Assembly (NCBI GenBank): GCA_022560025.1
Contig: JAFISE010000245.1
Coordinates: 1-36,899 of the forward strand
Origin: Stagonosporopsis chrysanthemi
Lineage: Eukaryota; Ascomycota; Dothideomycetes; Pleosporales; Didymellaceae
Direction: 5' to 3'
DNA: 36,899 nucleotides
In this document: in pieces, positions 1-9,624 of the stretch
Layout: every line of letters starts with the position of its first letter
Position numbering within the stretch: position 1 is the stretch's first letter
The notes under the pieces: model-generated
Database searches by the model: none
What the model was told of the DNA's origin: nothing
The model's input: only the letters and a program-made list of their open reading frames with translations
Program-made: the position numbers and the translations under genes

Positions 1-118
1 AAAAAAAAAAACATAACCCCCCCTCCCTTCCTTCCCCTTTCATTTCCAATACCCCGAACCCCTAAGAAAAAATTTTTTTTAAAAAAATCCAGCTTTTCCC
101 CCCCCCCCCCCCCCCCCC
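1..118. repeat. Low-complexity homopolymer tract
   Basis: The window opens with 11 A residues, then C/T-rich sequence, a run of T followed by A around 71-87, and an uninterrupted run of 21 C at 98-118. Nothing here looks coding. Such runs are prone to assembly and length error, so the exact lengths are unsure. It lies downstream (3') of the secreted-protein gene that ends at 297. Confidence 0.8.
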
Positions 119-296
119 ATTCTTCCCACTGCTGCCCAGAATCTGATGGACCCGCCTGCAGATCCACCTCCCAAAATCCCCAGCCAACTCCCCCCTTGGC
201 GAACCCCACTCAACCCGGAGCAAGAAGGAAGAATGCGCACGACTTGGAAAACAAGCCTGCAGTCTACACACAGCTGTGGCACAGAGGGGGAAGGGG

Positions 297-1685
297 TTAA
301 GTACTATTGGAGCTCGCGCTGGACCTCGACCGCGACGATGTGATGGTGCTGGTGCGGCGCTCGGTGATGAAGGAGGTGACGAAGATAGTCGTCGTTGGTT
401 CGGGGGACGAGGTGCTCGACTGCGCTGGCTCATTGCGGTTGGGTCCCTGCGGCGCATTACCCGCAAACGAACCCAAATTCGAACTCGAACTCGAAGTGAC
501 AACGGGGAGCTCATCGCTGCTGTACGCATGTTAGCACAGCCTTTACCCGCCAGCATGTGTTCCGCTCTCTCACCTCGACGACACGCGCTCCAGCTGCCGC
601 GTCACAGTGACTGTCTGGCGCACCTGCTGCGTACTGCTGACCGTCGTCCACGGCGCGGTCCTGGTCCGCGTGGCCTCGACCTCGACCTCAGTCTCGAGTC
701 TCAGCGTCTTGCTCAGACTGACGACCTCGGTTGTGCTGTTGATGTAGCTGGTGCTCGAGTCGAAGATCAGCGCACCAGGCCCCTCCAGCGTGCGCGAGAA
801 CGTCACGGGGAAGGAAGTCGTGTGCGTGGAGGTTACGGGGAAGACTTCCCAGACTTCTTGGTAGCGCTGGCAGATTTGCGACAAGGAGGGCGCCGGGAGC
901 AGCGTGCAGATTTTCACGTCCACGGAGGAGGGGGCCACGCCGGGGGTGATGGATTGCCAGGGCGCAAGGTAGTAGGTCATGAGGGAGTGGATAGTGGGCG
1001 CGGGAGTGGTGAAGGCTGCATCGCTACCACTACCGCTACTGGCCGTCGGTGTGGGCGTGGCAGTGGGTATCTCGAGGCTGAATCCGCACTCGCTGGAAAA
1101 CGTGATCTCCTGAGAGCATTCTGAGACTGTGATCTTCGACGCGAGGCCGGTAAGTGTAGTGGCACACACGGTGGTTGCGGTTGTCGAGTACAAAGTGCTG
1201 CAGTTGCTTGTGCCTGATAGGTATTGCGTTATATTTGCGGAGCCGTTGGTGAAGGGGCCTCCCTCGATGGAGGAGAAAACTAGGGCGGGGCCCAGGCAGA
1301 AGGTCGCTTCTGGGATGTAGGAGGTCACGACTTGGCTGATTGAGGTAACTTCCACAGGAGCTGCGTCGGGTGATGGGTAAATGACGGTCAGTGTGCTGAT
1401 TGGAGGAGGCGAAGGCGATAGTGTTGTCGTCTCAGTGGTGGTCGCTGTAGACGTGTCGGTGATCGTGTCGGTGATCGTATTCGTGATCGTGTCGGTGATA
1501 GTGTCTGTGATAGTATCCGTGATAGTGTCTGTGACTGTGAGGTTCACTGTTACAAGAGGAAGAGACGGTGGCTCAACAGCCGTGACATTGTAGACTTCAT
1601 GCGGGAGCTGCTGATCAATGGCAAATGAACGTGGAAGCTGAGAAACGACTGATGTGAAGCCAAAAAGCAGGGTCAATGAACGCAT
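297..1685 (-). CDS. Secreted Thr/Ser-rich repeat protein, two exons
   Basis: The ATG at 1685 begins a hydrophobic signal peptide (about residues 1-22), so the product should enter the secretory pathway. The mature part is Thr/Ser/Pro-rich, has several N-glycosylation sequons (NVT, NLT, NIT, NCS, NST) and about ten cysteines, and carries seven T-D-T-I-type repeats near residues 50-78. This composition fits a heavily glycosylated cell-wall or extracellular protein; no catalytic domain is recognised. The first exon meets a stop at 570-572, but that stop lies inside an intron at 520-573: donor GTGAGA, branch GCTAAC, acceptor GTACAG, 54 nt. Splicing adds 74 codons that are again Ser/Thr-rich (SSSSSN, PTTTIFVTS) and end in TAA at 297-299, giving 444 aa. 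No C-terminal GPI-type hydrophobic tail is seen. It is divergent from the dehydrogenase gene at 2458. Confidence 0.75.
1453..1536. repeat. 12-bp tandem repeat, seven units
   Basis: Seven head-to-tail 12-bp units close to gtgtcggtgatc (+ strand) with one to three changes each. They are read on the minus strand as T-D-T-I within the secreted protein gene (one unit reads T-N-T-I). The period is a multiple of three, so unit gain or loss keeps the frame; copy number may vary between strains. Confidence 0.85.
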
Positions 1686-2457
1686 CTTGGCCTGTACGAT
1701 AAGGAGAGAGTATGTAAAGAAGCAAAAGAGATAAGTAACTATGGCTTTGAAGGCTTGGTGGGCATAGAAGGGCCAGTTGTCGCGGTTTTAAATGGAATGC
1801 TGAAGCATGTCGTACACCATCCCTTACTTGCATGTTGCGTAGTCATCAAGTGTTATGCGAGTCCTCGCATGAATCTCAGACTCTCATTTCATCCTGAAAC
1901 TCCTCAATTGAGGAGCTGAACCTTCTGCGTTGGCTCACTGTACAGCGCAGCAGCGGTACGATACTGCTGGGAGTAGCGGCAGGCGGTACGATCTTGAGGT
2001 AGCATTAGAGCGAGACCGTGTGCCAGTGTCATAGCCTCCGAATATGTTCGAGGATCGAGCAAGAAGGAAATGCAATCACAAATTGCCAATCAAGGATGCT
2101 GTCATGTTGTTGATCTTGTCAAGACGTGAGGGGAGGAAGCCGCGACCCTGCCCCACTTCACCCCACTCAAACCGTACGACGTCATGAGGATGCCTTGCAA
2201 CATCCCCTTCTTCTCCCGTGACTGATGAAGTACGACGCTCGAGACCATAAGTCGCCATTCTCGGAACAAATCGCGCTCTTAAAGTGATTAGCAACAGCTG
2301 AACCCTAAAGTCTTAGGCGTCTTGGTCGATGCTTACCTACATCACAACTGCCGCGCTAGTTATCCGAAATGGAAACACGTTCTGCCAACGATTTCAGTCA
2401 ACGTACCTCTCTTCTGTCTGACTCTCATCCTACGTTGCACCAACTGACAGCAAAATC
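1686..2457. other. Divergent intergenic region
   Basis: This is the shared upstream region of the secreted-protein gene (-) and the dehydrogenase gene (+). Short ORFs occur on the minus strand but show no recognisable domain and no splice-supported extension. No clear TATA box was found near either start. Confidence 0.6.
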
Positions 2458-3600
2458 ATGGCGCCTATCAAGCTCGCCGTTCTTGACGACTACCATAACA
2501 TCGCCTTGAAGCACTTTTCGCATCTTTCTAGCACACAAGTTGAAATTACAGTGTTCAATGATACACTCCCATCATACAGCCATCCCAAAACCACAGATGC
2601 TGAGCGGACGGCATTGGTGGAGCGCTTGCGCCCCTTTTCAGTGCTAAGCACGATGCGCGAGCGCACGCCATTCCCCGGCGAGCTCCTGCATCAACTGCCG
2701 AACCTAAAGGTCATCTTTGCGACAGGTGGCAAGTTTGAAAGCTGGGATCTCGCAACGATAAAAGAGCTCGGAATCACTGTCTGTGCTGCGCCGGGCAAAG
2801 GCCGTACAGACGGTAAAGGAAGCAGGCAATCTCCCCGCTCGCTGCCGCTGAAGCAGGGCGGTGGCCACCCGACTACACAGCATGTGTGGGCTCTGATTTT
2901 GGCGCTGGCGAGGAATGTGGCTGCGGACGATGCTGTGGTGAAGGGTAAACGTGGGCCGAAGGTGTGGCAGACGGGTCTGGCAATCGGCCTGCAGGGGAAG
3001 ACTTTGGGGCTCGTAGGGCTGGGGAGAATCGGATCGCATGTAGCAAGAGTTGGCGTGCTTGCGTTTGGAATGAGGATTGTATGCTGGAGTGCAAATCTGA
3101 CTCAGAAAAAAGCGGATCAGCTCGCTGAGGAGGCTGGCCTGCCGGTCACAGGAGGCGGCATAATTCCTGATGAAGAGAAGACGTTCAAGGTGGTTAGTAA
3201 GGAGGAAGTGTTCGCGAGTGCAGATGTTGTCTCATTGCACTATGTGCTCAGTGAGCGATCAAAGGGTATCGTGAGCACGCAGGAGCTGGAATGGATGAAG
3301 CCGGCTGGACTCCTGGTGAATACCTCGCGAGGCCCGTTAGTAGACGAAGCAGCGCTGCTCGATACACTACGTCGCGGACGTATTGGAGGCGCTGCGCTTG
3401 ATGTGTTCGACATTGAACCGTTACCAGCAAACAGCCCATGGCGGAACGAGGATTGGGACGAGGAGGGGAAGAGCAGAATAGTGTTGACGCCACATATGGG
3501 ATATGTGGAAGAGGGCACACTGACGATCTGGTACGAGGAGACCGCGGAAAACTTGGAGAGGCTTTTGGAAGGAAAGGGATTACTCAACATTGTTCAATGA
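2458..3600 (+). CDS. D-isomer-specific 2-hydroxyacid dehydrogenase
   Basis: A 380-aa intron-free enzyme of the D-2-hydroxyacid dehydrogenase family (phosphoglycerate dehydrogenase/glyoxylate reductase type), which interconverts 2-keto acids and D-2-hydroxy acids with NAD(P)H. The Rossmann dinucleotide site GLGRIG is at residues 187-192. The catalytic set is present: Arg291 in NTSRGPLVDE, Glu320 in DVFDIEPLP and His346 in TPHMGY. The N-terminal catalytic half (1-110) and the C-terminal return strand (about 345-380) are both there, so the protein is full length. The exact substrate cannot be read from sequence. Residues 112-136 form a Lys/Ser/Pro-rich insert just before the PTTQHVWAL helix, where relatives usually have a short Gly-rich loop; no in-frame GT-AG intron removes it. 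The start ATG is well placed (caaaatcATGG). Confidence 0.9.
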   Translation: MAPIKLAVLDDYHNIALKHFSHLSSTQVEITVFNDTLPSYSHPKTTDAERTALVERLRPFSVLSTMRERTPFPGELLHQLPNLKVIFATGGKFESWDLATIKELGITVCAAPGKGRTDGKGSRQSPRSLPLKQGGGHPTTQHVWALILALARNVAADDAVVKGKRGPKVWQTGLAIGLQGKTLGLVGLGRIGSHVARVGVLAFGMRIVCWSANLTQKKADQLAEEAGLPVTGGGIIPDEEKTFKVVSKEEVFASADVVSLHYVLSERSKGIVSTQELEWMKPAGLLVNTSRGPLVDEAALLDTLRRGRIGGAALDVFDIEPLPANSPWRNEDWDEEGKSRIVLTPHMGYVEEGTLTIWYEETAENLERLLEGKGLLNIVQ

Positions 3601-3886
3601 GTATCGAAATCGAAACTAGCCGTAGACAAACACATGTACTTGGTGTCCTAGCACACAAGTCCAGCATTCATCCAGCGTGGAGGCATTACGATTGGGCATG
3701 AGGCTATGTGACATCGAATATGTCGTGATAGTTGAGATCCACGGTTACTCAAGATGAGTCGACATGTCACAATACGGCAAGTGGGGTTATGTATGATCCA
3801 CTCGCCATATGAGCTGCTTATCTCCAAGTTTTAAACGTCGGGTCCAATCTTGAACAACTTCAATCAAACAAAGGAAAGCCAAAACG

Positions 3887-4292
3887 ATGACCTCCAGCAA
3901 AGTAGAGCACCAAGAAGAGATGGACATCGAGGAAGGGATACCGACAGCGCCAGAAGGCGAGTTTTGCGTCTTTGGCAAAGTACGATTCCCAATGCCGTTT
4001 TACAATATGGCTAAACTTCCAGGTATACGCACACTCCGAGCATGCAGACGCTTTGGAGGCAGTCTACGCAGAGACAACACGTCTAGCTGCGTCCGAGCCA
4101 GGCACGATTTACTACTGCATCAGTCGCGACGGCGACGATCCGACGACGTTCCACTTCTTCGAACGTTACACCGGTCGAGCTGCATTCGAGGCGCACAACG
4201 CGCAGCCCATTATTCAGAAGCTTCTTCAAGACCGATTATTCAAAGCTGTGAAGGCGAAATTTGTGGAGGCGATCAAGCCTGCAGGCTCGTGA
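3887..4292 (+). CDS. ABM-domain (antibiotic biosynthesis monooxygenase fold) protein
   Basis: Two exons separated by a 43-nt intron at 3980-4022 (donor GTACGA, branch GGCTAAAC, acceptor TTCCAG). The spliced product is 120 aa. The junction joins FCVFGK to VYAHSEHADALEAVY, restoring the typical beta strand-helix start of the dimeric ferredoxin-like ABM fold, followed by SEPGTIYY and FHFFERYTGRAAFEAHN, both hallmark segments of the family. Members are small cofactor-free oxygenases or detoxifying/regulatory proteins; the substrate here is unknown. The acidic N-terminal extension (about 25 residues) has no recognised role. It stands alone between the dehydrogenase and a glycosyltransferase, so the neighbourhood gives no hint of a biosynthetic cluster. 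Confidence 0.85.
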
Positions 4293-4733
4293 TGGCGCTG
4301 TAGGGCTGAGGTGCAGACAGGAAACAGAAAATGTCAAGTAGGGGCCGTAAAACGTTTTGTTCATTAAGTCCTGCGTACTGCGGCGGTGGGATGAGGATCT
4401 CGAGGCTGTGCATCGGTGTGGCTTGGATTAGGCTGGCTAGCTAGACCTGGTGTGGGGAACAGGCTGAACTGTACGGCGGGAGCAACCTCGTACCCAAATG
4501 CTAGTAACGACGCCAGTACCACACTGGAGAACAAGACTTTGCGATACAAGACCGACCGTCTGCAAGCACGTGTGCCGGTGAAAGGGTAAATGAAAGGCTG
4601 GTCGCGACTGCCGCGCACGGTCAAGGTGACGAAATGAAGGCCGGCTAGCTCGGGCTAAGCTTCATCTCGCGTGCAGGCTGGGAGCGAGGCCTGAGCCTGA
4701 GCCCGCCGTCTGCAATCCACCCATCACCATGCC
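4293..4733. other. Intergenic region, nothing recognised
   Basis: This stretch separates the ABM-fold gene from the glycosyltransferase. A short minus-strand ORF exists but has no domain, and no clear core promoter motif is visible. Confidence 0.5.
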
Positions 4734-6086
4734 ATGGGGTTTCGCTCCTCCACCATCATGGTGCGATTCACGCCGCTGCGCCTGCTGTGCGCAGCCGTGA
4801 TCTTGTGCGTCCTCTATCTGTCCTCATCGCTCCGAGACTTTGTCCCGTACGTGGAACGCGGCTATGACATACTCCAAGACCGGCCCACGCCCGCGCGCCC
4901 AGACCAGACCAAGATCCGCTTTGGAGAAGAATGCTCGCCGTTCAAGAGCGGGGTTATGGAGGGCGTCACCATAGTCCTGAAGATTGGCGCGGGGGAGGCT
5001 GCGACAAAGCTGCCAGCGTATCTGAACCGTCTTGGGCGCTGTAAACAGGACCTTCTCATCTTCTCTGACCGCAAGGCTAGCTTCCAAGGATTCGACGTTG
5101 TAGACGCCCTCTCTCATGTTCGCCCCGAGTACAAGTGGGAGAACGCCGACTTCGACGTGTACGACAACATACAAGCGGTGAATGAAACGGTGGACAAGTC
5201 GCCAGATGGCTGGAAGCTGGACAAGTACAAGTTCCTGCCCATGATGGAATGGACTTCGTACTTGCGCCCGGACTCACAGTGGTACTTCTTTATTGAGACA
5301 GACACCTATGTCAACTACGACAACTTCTACCGCTTCCTCACGCACTTCAACCCCAAGTCGGCGCACTACTTTGGATCACCAGTATGGCCGAAGAAGAAGG
5401 TGCCGTTTGCACACGGAGGGAGCGGCTTTGTATTGTCTCGTGGTGCGCTGGACAAGCTCATGGCACGCGGCAGAATGTTCGCAGAAAACCACCACTTCCC
5501 TGGTACGCACTTTTTTGGCGAGGACATGGCGAAGTCTTGCTGCGGCGACGAAATGCTGGCACAAGTATTGAAGAAGAGCGGAGTGTCTCTCCGCGGATAT
5601 TGGCCAATGTTCAATGGCGACAAACCTCCAACACTGCGATTTGGACCAGAGCAGTGGTGCGAGGGCATCACAACAATGCACCACTTGCAGGAGGAAGATT
5701 TCAATGATCTTTCGCAGTGGGAGGAGGCTCGAAAACATCCTGAGAGGGCGCTAATGTTCGAAGAGCTGTTCACTCTTATAGAGCCGCGGCTTCAGGAGAA
5801 GGCAAATGACTGGACCAACATGTCGGAAGACAAAATCTACACCAAGGGCGTGTCTGCCAAATCGTTCGAAGACTGCGAACGAGCCTGCCTGAAAGACCAA
5901 AAATGCCTGCAATACGAGCATACCGGCACCGAGTGCAGACTGTCGCACAGCGTTAGACTCGGCGAACAACGACTACCACGCGAAGACGAGAAGCATGTGT
6001 CAGGATGGATGCTGAGCAGAATCAAGGACTTCAAGAAAGCGCACTCACCTTGCCAAGGCGCGCATTTCGTCCACTCGAACCCATGA
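4734..6086 (+). CDS. Type II membrane glycosyltransferase (GT31/fringe-like) with PAN-like C-terminus
   Basis: A 450-aa intron-free protein. Residues 10-32 form a signal anchor, so the catalytic part should face the Golgi lumen. The sequence SQWYFFIETDTYVNYDNFYRFL-like block at about 181-202 carries an ETD motif (188-190) in the place of the metal-binding DxD of fringe/core-1 beta-1,3-galactosyltransferases (GT31 family). The HGGSGFVLSRGAL segment (about 227-239) and the FGEDMAKSCCGDEML segment (about 261-274) match the acceptor and catalytic regions of these enzymes. Residues about 375-425 hold four cysteines (381, 385, 391, 401) spaced like a small PAN/apple module, a carbohydrate- or protein-binding add-on. 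Acceptor and donor sugars are unknown. The chosen ATG has good context (gccATGG); Met9 is an alternative start. Confidence 0.85.
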   Translation: MGFRSSTIMVRFTPLRLLCAAVILCVLYLSSSLRDFVPYVERGYDILQDRPTPARPDQTKIRFGEECSPFKSGVMEGVTIVLKIGAGEAATKLPAYLNRLGRCKQDLLIFSDRKASFQGFDVVDALSHVRPEYKWENADFDVYDNIQAVNETVDKSPDGWKLDKYKFLPMMEWTSYLRPDSQWYFFIETDTYVNYDNFYRFLTHFNPKSAHYFGSPVWPKKKVPFAHGGSGFVLSRGALDKLMARGRMFAENHHFPGTHFFGEDMAKSCCGDEMLAQVLKKSGVSLRGYWPMFNGDKPPTLRFGPEQWCEGITTMHHLQEEDFNDLSQWEEARKHPERALMFEELFTLIEPRLQEKANDWTNMSEDKIYTKGVSAKSFEDCERACLKDQKCLQYEHTGTECRLSHSVRLGEQRLPREDEKHVSGWMLSRIKDFKKAHSPCQGAHFVHSNP

Positions 6087-6674
6087 GCAGCCATGCTTCA
6101 TGATCATGACTATGACATGATTTTTATTTTGCGATGCATGAATCCCTGCATTAAAGGCGTTTGATACCCGCGGCGTCACGGACGCTGCATCCTGTACTTA
6201 TTGGCGACTGATTCCGTTACTTTTCGCATGACTTGCAATTGCGCAGGTCGTGTCCCATTCCGGAATTTGACATTACGAAGTTTAAGACTCCGACGTTGAT
6301 AGAGGCCCATCTACACGAATGACAATTGCTTCTTTTGCGCACCTTCCAGTGAGAAGCCATGTTCATGATGTAGCCTTACGATACAACAAATCCATCAGAC
6401 AACTACGTCACTCTTTACCGACGCTTTTACTCCGTAGTAAGGCTCCAACGGGCTTCGGAGTTGAAAGAGCCCCAGCACGCACCAATAAGCTGCTACAATC
6501 GATGATTAGCGACTGCTCCTTTCAGCGTAGCTGCCGTGCGCCAAGAGCTTACCTCTGGGACTATTTGTACCTTTGGCGTCTGCCTATTGTATGCTGACAT
6601 CTGGACAAACTTGGTCAAGATTTTGGTATATCCTTGGACAGTGTAGACTTGCTCTTGGACGCAAGGATTTTGAC
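6087..6674. other. Intergenic region upstream of GNAT gene
   Basis: The stretch has AT-rich sequence just after the glycosyltransferase stop, suitable for a 3' end, and then mixed sequence. A 92-codon + strand ORF at 6319-6597 shows no domain and is not supported. Confidence 0.5.
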
Positions 6675-7605
6675 ATGGCCTCACAACATCGAGAGTTCAT
6701 CCAGGTCCCTGTGATAGAGGGCACCCGGACGACCATTCCGGTCGACCAGGCCAAACGACTAGCAGCAGCCGAGATCAAGATTGAACCTGCCGAAGAGAAA
6801 GACGCTCTCAAAATTGTACGCCGATCCAGCACCTACCTTTCACCGCCTTGCACTAACCTCATACCAGGCCGAAGGAACGTATAAATGCTTCAGCGAGGAG
6901 TCAATCGCCAAGATGGAGCCTCCACACTTGCGGCCATCCTACGAAGTCCGCCTTGAACTACTGGCCAAGAAGATCCAACCCTCCCTAACTCAACCTGGCA
7001 TGCACTGGCTCAAAGCCGTGCACATCCCTACTAACACCATCATCGGCGTCGCCGCCTGGGCTAGCCCCTCTCTCCCCATTTACAATATCTTCCGACGATC
7101 TGCATTCCGGTACTACGGCTGGCAGTCTCGCATGGGCTGGAGCGACGCTGATATGGATGAAATGTACGCGCACGTCGACGACGAGGTGTGGAGTGGTAAC
7201 CATGCCAAAAACGATGAAATCAGAGACACCGCGATGAACGGGCAGCCGCACTGGTATCTTGCGCAGCTCATCACGTGGCCGGAGTGGCAGGGTAGGGGCG
7301 TGGGAAAGAGGCTGCTGGATTGGGCGATTCAGCAAGCTGATGCGAACAATCCACCCACGCCGATGTATCTCGAGGCAAGTGCGATGTCAAGGGCCGTGTA
7401 TATGCATGTGGGGTTTGTGCAGCTGGGAGAGAAGAATTATTACAGGACGGGGCCGAGGGTTGTAGGGAAAGAAGGAGAGGCAGAGGCAGAGAAGGAAGAA
7501 GGGAAGGTTGAGGACGGTGGTGTGGATGCAAAGAAGGGGGAAGAAAGGGTGAAGGTTGATGGGAAGGATGTGGAGAGTAGAACGAAGAAGAGTACGGCTC
7601 ATTGA
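6675..7605 (+). CDS. GNAT-family N-acetyltransferase
   Basis: Two exons with a 52-nt intron at 6816-6867 (donor GTACGC, branch CACTAACC, acceptor ACCAG) give 292 aa. Exon 1 (47 codons) starts MASQHREFIQ and contributes the N-terminal strand; exon 2 continues AEGTYKCFSEESI. The acetyl-CoA-binding motif A is WPEWQGRGVGKRLLDWA (Q/RxxGxG/A type), followed by the motif B strand YLEASAMSRAVYMHVGF. This is the domain layout of fungal soluble GNAT enzymes that acetylate small molecules or protein lysines; the substrate cannot be inferred. The last about 50 residues are a Lys/Glu/Gly-rich low-complexity tail beyond the fold, probably disordered. Confidence 0.87.
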
Positions 7606-8020
7606 TCATTTCGGAAGAGATGGTAGTCCACAGAGCTTGGAAACCCTTCGACAAATCAATACTGTCCAAAGGATCTTCCTCGACGTCCTCGAAACGTTCG
7701 ACTCAGCGAGGCAACAGCAACACCTCGGCGGCCTTTCGCTATTGGAAACGCCGGAACATACGATACGGGTGCAAGGCGCAGCACGGCGATGTGGTGACCG
7801 CTGATTGGTCACCCGGCGCAGTGCAGGCGCTTCCAGCGCTCCCTAGTACTCGAGTGAATGATCCTACAGCACAGCTGCGGCACGGTCCGTCAGCCCCATA
7901 AAGACGAATGCCTGCGCTTCAGCTCGTAACTGGTCCCAATTATCTGTGTTCCCAGAAGAAAAAATCAGCAACTTTATTTGAACTTAATCGCTCAGCCTTG
8001 TTTTCTCATACCCTCACAAG
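7606..8020. other. Intergenic region, nothing recognised
   Basis: Overlapping short ORFs run through this stretch in several frames, but none has a recognisable motif. It serves as the 3' region of the acetyltransferase and the promoter of the exonuclease gene. Confidence 0.5.
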
Positions 8021-9624
8021 ATGTCTTCTAAGCAGATATCGACTGCTCAGTCAAAACCATTTCGATGCCAGCGATGCCCACGTTTATTTGCTACTAAAGC
8101 GGCGGCCACGGCACATGGCCTAGATACTGGTCATCTTATTCGTTGCACCATTGCCGAATGTAAAAGAAGCTTCGTCTCAAATGCTGCACTTGCGGCTCAT
8201 TTGGCGACAGCAACCCATCGACCTCGAAACAATGTAGGAGCGGGTGCGAATGAGATAAAGAAAACGGTGCAGGCGGATCCTAAACCTAACGGGTCTACCC
8301 AGGCGGGGCCTAGCAAGTCGCTCTTTAATTGTACAGCACCGGGATGCAACAAGACCTTCAAAAGCAAGCAGGCACGCTCACAGCATTTGAAATCGCCCAC
8401 TCACGAGAAGAAGACGACTGAAGCCGAGCGAAGAGTTGTGGATGCCGTTCGCCCTGCCCAACGGAGTGTCACGAACGGTCCTTTGACACCCGCACAGCAC
8501 GCACTTGTTGTGGATGAGCTGGCCAGAAAGGCCGTGAAGAGTGTCACTATTCAAGCAGGTGGGAACGATGTGCGTTCTAAAGGACCATCCTCCGTCTCAA
8601 ATCCTGCAGCACAAGCTGGCAAGAATGGCGTGCGTCACCAAAAGGCCGCACCATCATCAGAACTCAAACAGCATTCAACTTCACGAAACACTAAGCATCC
8701 AGGCCGCGAGCCGTTGTTTCTTTGGGATACAAGATGGTCCAAGATCCCCGATTCAGCTCTTGTGTCCACTCTGATAGCTCTGAAAGGCCAAATTCTCTCG
8801 CCATCGACCTCACCCCCAGCCTACTCCGCCAAAGCGTTCACGACCGCAGACCACCAACGCGCACCTGCACAGACACCCGGGCTTCAAAAACGCCTCGTAA
8901 TAGCACTCGACTGCGAAATGGTCGGCACCGGTCCCAAAGGCAGCATTTCCTCGCTCGCCCGCCTCTCAGCCCTCGACTTCTTCACCGGCGAACTACTGGT
9001 CGACTCGCTCGTACGCCCGCCCTATGCAGTCACAGACTGGCGCACAAAGTACAGTGGTATAACTGCCGAGGATATGCGTGCTGCTGTTCAGTCCAATGAC
9101 TTCCTTGAAGGCTCATCCGCCGCTCGCGCGGAACTCTTCAATTACATGGACGTGCAAACCGTGCTTATCGGGCATGCGATGCACCACGACCTCGCGGCGC
9201 TGGGGATCCGCCACACCGAGACAGTGGACTCCGAGATGCTGGCGAAGACGGCAGTTGGGAAGAATAGTAAGCGCGGGTGGGGCCTTAAGACGCTTTGTAA
9301 GGAGCTGCTGGGCGTCGTTGTTCAGAATGGTGGGGGGAACGGACACGATGCGGTGGAGGATGCATTAGCGGCAAGGGAGGTGGTGTGGTGGTGTTTGGGG
9401 CATGATAAAGAGTTGAGAGAGTGGGGCGTGAGGATGAGGAAGGGTGGTTTTGCAAGGGAAAGGGAAAGAAGAAACAGGGCGCACAGTATCGTGTGAGGGC
9501 GCCACAAGCTTGGAGTGATTCTGAAGAGGACGAGGAAGATGAGTATGATTATCGTAGTTTGAGTTTGAAGGAGTTCAATGAGCTGTGTGGGTATCCGGAG
9601 TGGTACGATAATTGGTCTGATTGA
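8021..9624 (+). CDS. C2H2 zinc-finger DEDDh RNA exonuclease (REX/ISG20-like)
   Basis: The N-terminus has three C2H2-type fingers (about residues 15-38, 42-66 and 104-128), then a disordered linker, then an RNase T-like 3'-5' exonuclease domain (about 290-460). The catalytic DEDDh set is visible: Asp297 and Glu299 in DCEM, Asp390 in GHAMHHD, and His442 and Asp447 in GHDAVEDALA. Relatives process or degrade structured RNA, often in ribosome biogenesis. The first frame stops at 9494-9496 after 491 aa. A likely 50-nt intron at 9428-9477 (donor GTGAGG, acceptor AAACAG, no good branch site) would instead join a strongly acidic tail (SDSEEDEEDEYDY) ending NELCGYPEWYDNWSD at TGA 9622-9624, giving 517 aa. 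A frameshift in the purine-rich run is an alternative explanation. The core call is firm; the C-terminus is not. Confidence 0.83.

Noticed and set aside
276..1124. 282-codon + strand ORF opposite the secreted protein
   Set aside because: It begins at GTG, has no domain, and lies antisense to the exon and intron of the clearly coding repeat-rich gene.
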